Source: JOPF133 sp052144935 (GTDB taxonomy: Bacteria; Acidobacteriota; Terriglobia; Bryobacterales; Bryobacteraceae). From it: 33,985 bases of DNA. Within the stretch, counting starts at the first letter, position 1. Every line of letters starts with the position of its first letter. Below, piece after piece: positions 1-7,267 of the stretch. The position numbers and the translations under genes are program-made. The DNA lies in assembly GCA_052144935.1 (NCBI GenBank), contig JBKQPR010000128.1:1-33985 (forward strand), read 5' to 3'. The notes beneath the pieces were generated by a model. That model worked only from the letters and a program-made list of their open reading frames with translations, did not search any database and was not told the DNA's origin.

Positions 1-523
1 CGAACTTTGTGAATTGTTTACCGGCCAAAAACGGGCGGCAGGGTCCAGGCGGGAGAAGTTGAGCCTTTTCTTCCAGATGGAGGTGAAACTCAGTAGGGAG
101 CGGCGTGGCCAATCGCCATGCCCGCTTCCGAGCCCTGAGCTATCTTACTGGAAATCCAAGGCCAATTCCAGCCCCTTGTAGGTACGGCTTCAGAGGTGGC
201 CGAGCCGCCTTGCTATTGGCCGAAGGGTGGCTCATACTGACGCAGCACCTGGCGCCGGTAGCAGGAAACCGGCGGGAAAAAAGCAGGTCACGATTGGCCA
301 GTAAATGACTGAAAACCGGCGAAGGCGGGGCCGTGGAATCAATGGCCCTAGCGGGTGCTGTTTCTTTCAGCGTTTCGCGCGAGGGGGATCGAGGCGGGCG
401 CACAGGGTGGCGGGCTATTGACGGTCGCCGGTAGGGATAGCGGTCAATAGCGGTTACCCACTGCCCCCCGGCCGGATCTGCTCTGATAAAATTAACCTGT
501 AGCCTCCCCATAAAACAGAAACC
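1..523. other. Non-coding region upstream of purQ
   Basis: I see no convincing gene here; the open frames on both strands look like chance frames. An inverted repeat with 9-base arms (414-422 GCTATTGAC and 443-451 GTCAATAGC, 20-base spacer) could form a hairpin about 75 bases before purQ. The stretch near 485-492 (GATAAAAT) is the most AT-rich and could hold a -10 box for the pur operon, but no -35 is clear. No purS gene, the usual partner just upstream of purQ, is visible. Confidence 0.5.
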
Positions 524-1195
524 ATGAAATTTGGCGTGATTGTTTTTCCCGGCAGCAATTGCGATCACGACGCATTGTATGCAACGGGCCATATTCTCGG
601 GCAGCAGGCCGAGTTCCTCTGGCACGATTCGGATCGGCTTGGCGACGTAGATGCCGTCATCCTGCCGGGCGGCTTCGCTTACGGCGACTACCTGCGCTGC
701 GGAGCCATCGCCAGGTTCTCTCCGGTGATGCGGGCTGTCGGCCGCTTCGCCGCCGAGGGCGGCCTGGTGCTGGGCATCTGCAACGGCTTCCAGATCCTGG
801 TGGAAGCCGGCCTGCTTCCCGGCGCGCTGATCCGCAATCGCAGCCTGAAATTTGTCTGCCGCGATGTCCACCTGCGCATCGAAACCTCCCAATCGCCCTT
901 CACCTGCGCCGCCCAGCGGGGCGAAATTCTGCGCCTGCCCGTGGCCCATGGCGAAGGCTGCTACTTCGCGGACAAGCGCACGCTCGACGAGCTGGAGGCC
1001 GAGGACCGCGTGGCGTTCCGCTACCTGGATAACCCCAACGGCTCGCTGCGCGATATCGCCGGCGTGCTCAACCGCGAGCGCAACGTGATGGGCCTGATGC
1101 CCCATCCCGAGCGGGCCAGTGAAGCCCTCTTGGGATCCGCCGACGGGCTGGTGGTCTTCGAGTCCATGCTGCAGTCCCGCCCGGTGCGCGCATGA
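524..1195 (+). CDS. purQ: Phosphoribosylformylglycinamidine synthase, glutaminase subunit PurQ
   Basis: PurQ hydrolyses glutamine and passes ammonia to PurL, which converts FGAR to FGAM in de novo purine synthesis in the cytoplasm. The 223-residue product has the normal length for the separate subunit. It shows the class I glutamine amidotransferase signatures: the N-terminal strand and loop VIVFPGSNCDHD, the oxyanion region PGGFAYGDYLRCGA, the nucleophile elbow GICNGFQ with Cys86, and the C-terminal catalytic His-Glu in LMPHPER. The ATG at 524 places the conserved N-terminal strand at residue 2. Its stop overlaps the purL start as ATGA (1192-1195), so translation is probably coupled. In organisms with separate PurQ and small PurL, PurS is also needed; it is not next to this gene. 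Confidence 0.97.
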   Translation: MKFGVIVFPGSNCDHDALYATGHILGQQAEFLWHDSDRLGDVDAVILPGGFAYGDYLRCGAIARFSPVMRAVGRFAAEGGLVLGICNGFQILVEAGLLPGALIRNRSLKFVCRDVHLRIETSQSPFTCAAQRGEILRLPVAHGEGCYFADKRTLDELEAEDRVAFRYLDNPNGSLRDIAGVLNRERNVMGLMPHPERASEALLGSADGLVVFESMLQSRPVRA

Positions 1196-3543
1196 TGACC
1201 GGCGAGCTGATCGCGCAGCACCAGTTGACGCCCGGCGAGTACCGCAAGATCGTCGAGATCCTGGGCCGCGAGCCCAGCTATACCGAGTTGGGCATCTTCA
1301 GCGTGATGTGGAGCGAGCACTGCTCCTACAAGAGCTCGCGCCTGCACCTGAAGAAACTGCCCACGCGAGGCAAGCTGGTGGTGCAGGGTCCCGGCGAGAA
1401 CGCCGGCATCATCGATATCGGCGGCGGCTGGGTGATCGCGTTTAAAATCGAGTCCCACAACCATCCCAGCTTCATCGAGCCTTTCCAGGGCGCGGCCACG
1501 GGAGTCGGCGGCATCCTGCGCGACATCTTTACGATGGGAGCGCGGCCCATTGCGGTGTTGGATTCCCTGCGCTTCGGCCGCCTCGATGACCCTCAAACCG
1601 GCGCGCGCAACCGCCGCATCCTCACCGGAGTGGTTTCCGGCATCGCGCACTACGGCAACTGTTTCGGCGTCCCCACGGTGGGCGGCGAGTGCCTCTTCGA
1701 GCCGTGCTACGACGGCAACCCGCTGGTCAACGTTTTCGCCCTGGGCCTGTGCCGCAAGGAGGATGTCTTTTACGCCAAGGCCGCCGGCGTGGGCAATCCC
1801 GTAATCTACGTGGGCGCGCGCACCGGCCGCGACGGCATCCACGGCGCGTCCATGGCCTCGGCCGAGTTCACCGAAGAATCCAAACAGAAGCGGCCCAACG
1901 TGCAGGTGGGCGATCCCTTCATGGAGAAGCTGCTGCTGGAAGCCTGTCTGGAGGCCATGCAAACGGGCGCCATCGTGGGCATTCAGGACATGGGCGCCGC
2001 GGGCCTCACCTGCTCCACTTGCGAGATGGGCAGCCGCGGCGGCGTGGGCCTCGAAATCGAACTCGACCGCGTGCCCCAGCGCGAGACCGGCATGGCTGCC
2101 TACGAGATCATGCTCTCGGAATCCCAGGAGCGCATGCTGCTGGTGGCCGCCAAGGGCCGCGAGGGAGAAGTCTTCGAGGTGTTCCGCAAGTGGGGTTTGG
2201 AGGCCGCCGAGATCGGCATCGTCACCGGCGACGGCAAGCTGCGCGTGCGGCATCACGGCGAGATCGTGGCCGAGATTCCCAATCGCGAGCTGGCCGACGA
2301 AGCCCCGCTCTACGACCGCCCGCACACCACTCCGCCGCGCGCGCCCCAGGCGCCCACTCCCTCACGGTCGTGGCTCGGAACAGAGCCAGCGCCGCAAGCG
2401 CCCACTCCCTCACGGTCGTGGCTCGGAACGGAGCCGGCGCCGCAAGCGCCCACTCCCTCACGGTCGTGGCTCGGAACGGAGCCGGGCCCGCCGAATCCGG
2501 TGGCCGGGAACCTGGAGAGCGCCGTGCAGGACACCCTGCCGCGCCTGCTGGCCGCGCCCGATATCTGCTCCAAGCGCTGGATCTGGCAGCAATACGATTA
2601 CCAGGTCCGCACCAACACGGTGGCCGGTCCGGGCGCCGAAGCCGCGATCGTCCGCATCAAGGAGACCGGCACTTCGGTGGCTATGTCGCTCGATGGCAAC
2701 GGCCGCTACTGTTATCTCTCGCCGCGCGAAGGCGCCATACTGGCGGTGGCCGAATGCTGCCGCAATCTTTCCACCGCCGGCGCCAAGCCGGTGGCCGCCA
2801 CCAACTGCCTGAACTTCGGCAACCCCGAGCGTCCCGAGATTATGGCGCAGCTTGTGGAAGCCATCGAGGGAATGTCGGAAGCCTGCCGCTTCTTCGATAC
2901 GCCCATCACCGGCGGCAACGTCAGCCTGTATAACGAAACCCTGGGCGAGGGCATCTATCCCACCCCGGTGATCGGCATTGTGGGCCTGCTGCCCACCGCG
3001 CCTCCGGCCGGCATCCCGTTCCGGAACGTCGGGCGCGCGGTGATGCTGATAGGTGGGATCGGCTCTTGCGATGATGTCCGCTTCGGCGGCACCGAGTACG
3101 CCAAGGAAATTATCGGCCAGCTTTGGGGCCTGCCGCCGCTGCTCGAGCTGGAGTACGAGCTGCGCGTGCACTATGCCATCCGCCGCATTCTGGAGGAGGG
3201 CCTGGCCGAATCGGCCCACGATCTCAGCGATGGCGGCCTGGCGGTGGCGCTGGCCGAGTGCTGCTTCGGCCCCGCTGAAATCGGCGCGCAAATCGAGCTG
3301 GACTCGCACTTGCGGCCGGAGGTGCTGGCCTTTCACGAAGCGCCCTCGCGCATTCTGATTTCCACCGCCGATCCCAAGCGCGTTTCGGCTATCGCCGAGA
3401 AATACGAGATTGAAGCGCCCGTGGTCGGGGTTACAATCGAGAAGGGGCTCGAGATCCGGCAGCGCACCGTCACGCTGGGTTCGTGGGAAATCGCGGCGCT
3501 CAAGACCGCGTACGAACGCGCATTCGAATCCTATGTTCGATAA
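1192..3543 (+). CDS. purL: Phosphoribosylformylglycinamidine synthase, synthetase subunit PurL (with repeat insertion)
   Basis: This is the ATP-dependent synthase subunit that makes FGAM from FGAR with ammonia from PurQ. The 783-residue product is the small (Bacillus-type) PurL with two tandem AIRS-like halves. Landmarks are the N-terminal MWSEHCSYKSSR motif, KIESHNHPSFIEPFQGAATGVGG, the glycine-rich DMGAAGLTCS region, TNCLNFGNPE and GGNVSLYNE. The family is usually about 740 residues. The excess is explained by residues 384-431, three copies of a 16-residue unit (APQAPTPSRSWLGTEP) lying in the linker between the two halves. The insertion keeps frame and all catalytic motifs are intact, so the enzyme is probably active. 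The gene overlaps purQ by 4 bases and purF by 11 bases. Confidence 0.97.
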   Translation: MMTGELIAQHQLTPGEYRKIVEILGREPSYTELGIFSVMWSEHCSYKSSRLHLKKLPTRGKLVVQGPGENAGIIDIGGGWVIAFKIESHNHPSFIEPFQGAATGVGGILRDIFTMGARPIAVLDSLRFGRLDDPQTGARNRRILTGVVSGIAHYGNCFGVPTVGGECLFEPCYDGNPLVNVFALGLCRKEDVFYAKAAGVGNPVIYVGARTGRDGIHGASMASAEFTEESKQKRPNVQVGDPFMEKLLLEACLEAMQTGAIVGIQDMGAAGLTCSTCEMGSRGGVGLEIELDRVPQRETGMAAYEIMLSESQERMLLVAAKGREGEVFEVFRKWGLEAAEIGIVTGDGKLRVRHHGEIVAEIPNRELADEAPLYDRPHTTPPRAPQAPTPSRSWLGTEPAPQAPTPSRSWLGTEPAPQAPTPSRSWLGTEPGPPNPVAGNLESAVQDTLPRLLAAPDICSKRWIWQQYDYQVRTNTVAGPGAEAAIVRIKETGTSVAMSLDGNGRYCYLSPREGAILAVAECCRNLSTAGAKPVAATNCLNFGNPERPEIMAQLVEAIEGMSEACRFFDTPITGGNVSLYNETLGEGIYPTPVIGIVGLLPTAPPAGIPFRNVGRAVMLIGGIGSCDDVRFGGTEYAKEIIGQLWGLPPLLELEYELRVHYAIRRILEEGLAESAHDLSDGGLAVALAECCFGPAEIGAQIELDSHLRPEVLAFHEAPSRILISTADPKRVSAIAEKYEIEAPVVGVTIEKGLEIRQRTVTLGSWEIAALKTAYERAFESYVR
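2341..2484 (+). repeat. Three 48-nt tandem repeats inside purL
   Basis: Three nearly identical 48-base units (2341-2388, 2389-2436, 2437-2484) encode APQAPTPSRSWLGTEP three times. Copies two and three are identical across almost the whole unit, and copy one differs by a few bases, so the expansion looks recent. Each unit contains the imperfect palindrome GGCTCGGAACGGAGCC. The length is a multiple of three and the encoded peptide is rich in Pro, Ser and Ala, so it makes a tolerated linker in PurL. I read it as a mobile palindromic (REP-like) element captured in a coding sequence. Confidence 0.9.
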
Positions 3544-4948
3544 ATTCCGCGAAGAGTGTGGCGTGGTCGCCATTTACGGCCATCCCGAAGCCGCCAAGCT
3601 GGCTTACCTCGGGCTTTACTCGCTGCAGCACCGCGGCCAGGAAAGCGCCGGCATGTGTACGGCCCAAGGGGGCCACATCTACACCCACAAGGCCATGGGG
3701 CACGTAGCCGATATTTTTACCAGCGAGGTGCTGGCCACCCTGCCCGGGCAGTCGGCCATCGGCCACACGCGCTACTCCACCACCGGCGACACGGTTTTGC
3801 TGAACGCACAGCCGTTCTCGGTCTCCTGCAACAAGGGGCGGCTGGCGGTGGCGCACAACGGCAACATCACGAATGCCACCGAGCTGCGCGAAGAATTGGG
3901 CCGCCACGGCGCCATCTTTCAAGCGTCCAGCGACACCGAGGTGGTGTTGCACCTGGTGGCGCAATCCTCCGAACGCACCCTGCCGGGCGCGTTGCGCGAT
4001 GCGCTGCTGCGCCTGGAAGGCGCGTTTTCGCTGGTCCTGCTGGCCGAAGACAGCATCATCGTGGCCCGCGACCCGCACGGGTTCCGGCCCCTGGCCATCG
4101 GCGAGCTGGAAGTCAAGGGCGGCGGCAAGGCCTATGTCTTCGCGTCCGAAACCTGCGCCTTCGACCTGATCGGCGCGGTCTACCTGCACGACGTGGAGCC
4201 TGGCGAGATGGTCATCGCCTCGCCCGACGGCCTCCGGCGCGAGCGCTACGCCCCCGAACAACAGCTTGCCCAGTGCGTCTTCGAGCACGTATATTTCTCG
4301 CGTCCCGATTCCATCGTGTTCGGCCGCGCGGTGGAGGAATCGCGCGAGAACCTGGGCCGCCTGCTGGCGCGCGAATGCCCCGCCGATGCCGACCTGGTGG
4401 TGCCGGTGCCGGATTCCGGCGTGGCCGCCGCCATCGGTTACGCCGATGAATCGGGCTTGCCCTATCGCCAGGCGCTCATCCGCAACCACTACGTGGGCCG
4501 CACCTTCATCGAACCGTCGCAGGCCATCCGCGATTTCGGAGTCAAGCTCAAGCTCAATCCCGTGCGCTGCCTGCTGGAGGGTAAGCGCGTGGTGCTGGTG
4601 GACGATTCGCTGGTGCGCGGCACCACCAGCCGGAAAATCGTGCGCATGGTGCGGCAGGCGGGCGCCCGCGAAGTGCACCTGCGGATCTCTTGTCCGCCGA
4701 CCATTTCGCCGTGCTTCTACGGCGTGGATACGCCCACGCGCGGCGAGTTGATCGCCTCCAGCCACTCGACCGAGGAGATTCGCCGCTTCGTGGAGGCGGA
4801 TTCGCTGGGCTACCTTTCCTTATCCTCGCTGCGCAAAGCGGTGGCCGACGTGCGCGGCGAATACTGCTACGCCTGTTACACCGGAGACTATCCGACCGAT
4901 CTGGTGCAACTCGAGGAACTGGCCGCCACCAGCCAGCCGCGCCGGTGA
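3533..4948 (+). CDS. purF: Amidophosphoribosyltransferase PurF (Bacillus type, Fe-S)
   Basis: PurF catalyses the first committed step of purine synthesis, making phosphoribosylamine from PRPP and glutamine. The ATG at 3533 gives 471 residues beginning with a short propeptide (MFDKFREE) before Cys9, the N-terminal nucleophile exposed by self-processing in the Bacillus-type enzyme. The glutaminase half has LYSLQHRGQESAG and GHTRYSTTG. The phosphoribosyltransferase half has the PRPP loop VVLVDDSLVRGTTS. Cysteines in QCVFEHVYF, RISCPP and YCYACY match the positions of the four [4Fe-4S] ligands of the Bacillus subtilis enzyme. The start lies 11 bases inside the end of purL, so the three pur genes form one operon. 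Feedback control by purine nucleotides is known for the family. Confidence 0.96.
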   Translation: MFDKFREECGVVAIYGHPEAAKLAYLGLYSLQHRGQESAGMCTAQGGHIYTHKAMGHVADIFTSEVLATLPGQSAIGHTRYSTTGDTVLLNAQPFSVSCNKGRLAVAHNGNITNATELREELGRHGAIFQASSDTEVVLHLVAQSSERTLPGALRDALLRLEGAFSLVLLAEDSIIVARDPHGFRPLAIGELEVKGGGKAYVFASETCAFDLIGAVYLHDVEPGEMVIASPDGLRRERYAPEQQLAQCVFEHVYFSRPDSIVFGRAVEESRENLGRLLARECPADADLVVPVPDSGVAAAIGYADESGLPYRQALIRNHYVGRTFIEPSQAIRDFGVKLKLNPVRCLLEGKRVVLVDDSLVRGTTSRKIVRMVRQAGAREVHLRISCPPTISPCFYGVDTPTRGELIASSHSTEEIRRFVEADSLGYLSLSSLRKAVADVRGEYCYACYTGDYPTDLVQLEELAATSQPRR

Positions 4949-5243
4949 TGGGTTCCCTACAACACCGCTCCCACTGCACACAGATACAACCCTTCACAGG
5001 CCGGCGCCTTGTACTACTGTCCATGCATCTCTTCGCGCGCCGCGGCGATTTTCCGTGGGGCGGGCGATCGCCTTGTGTCGCCTGCCCTGGTGCCAGGCAC
5101 CGGCGCCTTGTGGGACAGCCAATCTTGGCTGCAGCCGCCTTTCAAGCGGCCTCTTCAGGTACCCGCGTCCTCGCCCACGGCCGGTGCCGGCTGGGGGTGC
5201 CCTCTGGTCCCGCCTGCATCCAGGATTGCCCGCCCCACCAGCT
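4949..5243. other. Intergenic region with small palindromes between purF and hutH
   Basis: No gene is evident in these 295 bases. Two adjacent hairpins can form: CAGCCA-ATCT-TGGCTG (5116-5131) and GCCGC-CTTTCAA-GCGGC (5134-5150). A tight palindrome GGTGCC-A-GGCACC lies just before them, around 5088-5100. The 12-mer CCGGCGCCTTGT occurs twice (5001-5012 and 5100-5111). No T-run follows the hairpins, so I read this as repeat debris rather than a classical terminator, though it may still end purF transcription. Confidence 0.5.
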
Positions 5244-6737
5244 ATGACCCTCCTCCTCGACGGCAACCGCCTGGCCATCTCCGATGTCTGCCAAATAGCC
5301 CGCGCCTCGACCAGCCAAGTCTCTCTGGCCCCCGCCGCTGTGGAAGCCATGCTCGCCTCGCGCGCGCTGATCGACCGCCTGGCCTCCGGCGACGACCCTA
5401 TCTACGCCGTCAACACTGGCGTCGGACTGCTGGCCAACGTGCGCATCCCGCGCGAAGATCTGGACCAGCTTCAGCGCAACGTGATCCGCTCGCACTCGGC
5501 CGGAGTGGGCGAGCCTCTGGCCCGCGAGGTGGTGCGGGCCATGATGCTGATCCGCGCCAACGTGCTGGCCAAGGGCTTCTCCGGTATCCGCCCGCTGGTG
5601 GCCGGACGGCTCTGCGATCTGCTCAATCGCGGGGTCACCCCGGTGGTGCCTTCGCAGGGTAGCGTGGGCGCATCGGGCGACCTGGCGCCGCTGGCGCACA
5701 TGGCGCTGGTGCTGATGGGCGAAGGCGAGGCCGAGTTCGGCGGCGGCGTGCTCCCTGGCGCCGAGGCGCTCAGCCGCGCGGGCATCCCGCCGATCGAGCT
5801 GCAGCCCAAGGAGGGCATCAGCCTCATCAACGGCACCCAGGCCATGCTGGCCATCGGTTGCCTGGAGTTGGAAGCCGCGGAGATTCTGGCCGAATCCGCC
5901 GACGTGATTTGCGCGCTCTCGCTCGACGCCCTGCGAGGAACGCCGCGCGCCTTCGACGATCGCATTCATGCCGCGCGCCCGCATCCCGGCCAACTGGCCA
6001 GTGCGGCGCGGCTGCGGCAGTTGATGGAGGGCAGCGAAATCCGCCAGTCGCACCTGATCTGCCGCCGCGTGCAGGACGCCTATTCGCTGCGCTGCGCGCC
6101 GCAGGTGCACGGCGCGGTGCTGGATGCGCTGGCCGAAGCGCGCCGCGTCTTCGCCATCGAGCTGAATTCAGCCACCGACAACCCGCTGGTGTTCGGAGAC
6201 GAAATCCTCTCCGGCGGCAATTTCCACGGCGAGCCGCTGGCCTTTCAACTGGATTTCCTGGCGGTGGCCCTATCCGCGCTGGCGGGCATTTCCGAGCGCC
6301 GCATCGACCGCCTGGTAAACCCCGCGCTGAATGAGGAGCTGCCGGCCTTTCTGGCGGGCAACGCGGGTTTGGAATCGGGACTTATGATGTGCCAGGTCAC
6401 CGCCGCCAGCCTGGTGGCCGAGAACCGCGTGCTGGCGCATCCGGCGTCCACCGGCTCCATCACCACCAGCGGCAACAAGGAGGATTTCGTCAGCATGGGG
6501 ATGACCTCGGCGGTGAAGTTCCAGCGCATCGTGCGCAACACGCGTGCCGTGCTGGCGATCGAGGCCCTGGCCGCCGCGCGGGCGCTGGATCTGCTGGCGC
6601 CGCTCAAGACCAGCGCGGCGCTTGAAGAGATGCGCGGCCGGATCCGCCAGGTCTCGCCGCCGATCAAAGCGGACCGCCCGTTCTATCGCGATATCCAGGC
6701 GCTGGATCGGTTGATCGCAACGGGCGCCCTGCGGTAG
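5244..6737 (+). CDS. hutH: Histidine ammonia-lyase (aromatic amino acid lyase family)
   Basis: The enzyme deaminates L-histidine to urocanate, the first step of histidine use. The ATG at 5244 gives 497 residues, the normal HAL length. The MIO prosthetic group forms from the Ala-Ser-Gly in GSVGASGDLAPLAH. Other family motifs are YAVNTGVG, SHSAGVGEPL, KGFSGIRP, ELNSATDNPL and SGGNFHGEP. The Ser-His pair in SHSAG fits histidine rather than tyrosine specificity, but the later motif NKEDFVSMG differs from the QEDHVSMG of typical HALs, so another aromatic amino acid lyase or aminomutase cannot be excluded. No hutU, hutI or hutG lies nearby, so it is a lone gene. There is no strong Shine-Dalgarno sequence before the start; longer upstream readings would run into repeat-like DNA and were rejected. 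Confidence 0.88.
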   Translation: MTLLLDGNRLAISDVCQIARASTSQVSLAPAAVEAMLASRALIDRLASGDDPIYAVNTGVGLLANVRIPREDLDQLQRNVIRSHSAGVGEPLAREVVRAMMLIRANVLAKGFSGIRPLVAGRLCDLLNRGVTPVVPSQGSVGASGDLAPLAHMALVLMGEGEAEFGGGVLPGAEALSRAGIPPIELQPKEGISLINGTQAMLAIGCLELEAAEILAESADVICALSLDALRGTPRAFDDRIHAARPHPGQLASAARLRQLMEGSEIRQSHLICRRVQDAYSLRCAPQVHGAVLDALAEARRVFAIELNSATDNPLVFGDEILSGGNFHGEPLAFQLDFLAVALSALAGISERRIDRLVNPALNEELPAFLAGNAGLESGLMMCQVTAASLVAENRVLAHPASTGSITTSGNKEDFVSMGMTSAVKFQRIVRNTRAVLAIEALAAARALDLLAPLKTSAALEEMRGRIRQVSPPIKADRPFYRDIQALDRLIATGALR

Positions 6738-6790
6738 CGGGCGATCAAAAGCATCGCTCAGAAGCTGTGAACGAATCGCTGAGGTCGCTG

Positions 6791-6853
6791 GGTTGACAGG
6801 CGAAAGCGCCTGTCCCACCTTGCATGTGGGGCAGGCGCTTTCGCCTGCCAACC
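6791..6853. repeat. Long inverted repeat between convergent hutH and csoR-like genes
   Basis: The arms 6791-6818 and 6826-6853 pair over 28 positions with one A-C mismatch and one G-T pair, around a 7-base loop (CTTGCAT). The core GGCGAAAGCGCCTGTCCCAC is mirrored by GTGGGGCAGGCGCTTTCGCC. The element sits between two converging genes and could act as a two-way terminator, although no T-run is present. The size and near-perfect symmetry suggest a repeat family. Confidence 0.85.
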
Positions 6854-6899
6854 GATTCCTTTACGGCGTCGCCTGGGAGCTATCTTTGCGCCTTCCCCC

Positions 6900-7178
6900 C
6901 TATCGCAGATACGTCTTCAGCGCATCGATCAAATCCTGCGCGGCCTGCGTCTGTTCGTCGGTGGGTTCGCGTTTGGGGTCGAGCACGTGAAAACGGATAT
7001 GTCCCTCGATGACTTCCGCCATCAGCGAATCCATCGCGCCGCGGCATACCGAGATGGCGTGCAGCGTGTCGGAACATTCCACCTCCTGGTCCAGCGCGCG
7101 CTCGATCGCATCCACCTGGCCTCGAATGCGGCGCACGCGATTGAGCAATCTTTTTTTCTCTTCGGTGGTGTGGGCCAT
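6900..7178 (-). CDS. Metal- or formaldehyde-sensing repressor, CsoR/RcnR/FrmR family
   Basis: The 92-residue protein belongs to the all-helical DUF156 repressors that bind DNA as tetramers and release it when they bind Cu, Ni/Co or formaldehyde. The N-terminal part (EEKKRLLNRVRRIRGQVDAIERAL) is close to FrmR in general look. The ligand positions are His3, Cys35, His60 and His64, the set used by the Ni/Co sensor RcnR, whereas copper-sensing CsoR uses a Cys-His-Cys set. The start is supported by a good Shine-Dalgarno (GGAG on the minus strand, about 7188-7191). A palindromic operator lies 22 bases upstream (7200-7217), so it probably represses itself and perhaps the divergent porin. No metal efflux gene or formaldehyde dehydrogenase is nearby to settle the ligand. 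Confidence 0.9.
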   Translation of the reverse strand: MAHTTEEKKRLLNRVRRIRGQVDAIERALDQEVECSDTLHAISVCRGAMDSLMAEVIEGHIRFHVLDPKREPTDEQTQAAQDLIDALKTYLR

Positions 7179-7199
7179 CGCAAAATTCTCCTTTACAAG

Positions 7200-7217
7200 T
7201 ATACCCCCAAGGGTATA
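7200..7217. promoter_or_regulatory. Operator of the CsoR/RcnR-type repressor
   Basis: The sequence TATACCC-CCAA-GGGTATA is a perfect 7-base inverted repeat with a 4-base centre. AT-flanked runs of C and G like this are the known operator form of the CsoR/RcnR/FrmR family. It lies between the repressor start (7178) and the divergent porin start (7268), so one bound tetramer could control both promoters. Confidence 0.8.
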
Positions 7218-7267
7218 TCCTGAACGCGTCGGAAGCAGGTCGAAAACGCCTCCCGGATTACAATTCT

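Noticed and set aside
140..2325. Minus-strand frames (321 and 434 residues) opposite purQ and purL
   Set aside because: They are shadows with His/Ala/Gly-rich low-complexity translations and no family motifs, while purQ and purL are unmistakable on the plus strand.
2341..2484. CRISPR-like periodic repeats
   Set aside because: The 48-nt units are directly tandem with no unique spacers, lie in frame in purL and have no cas genes nearby.
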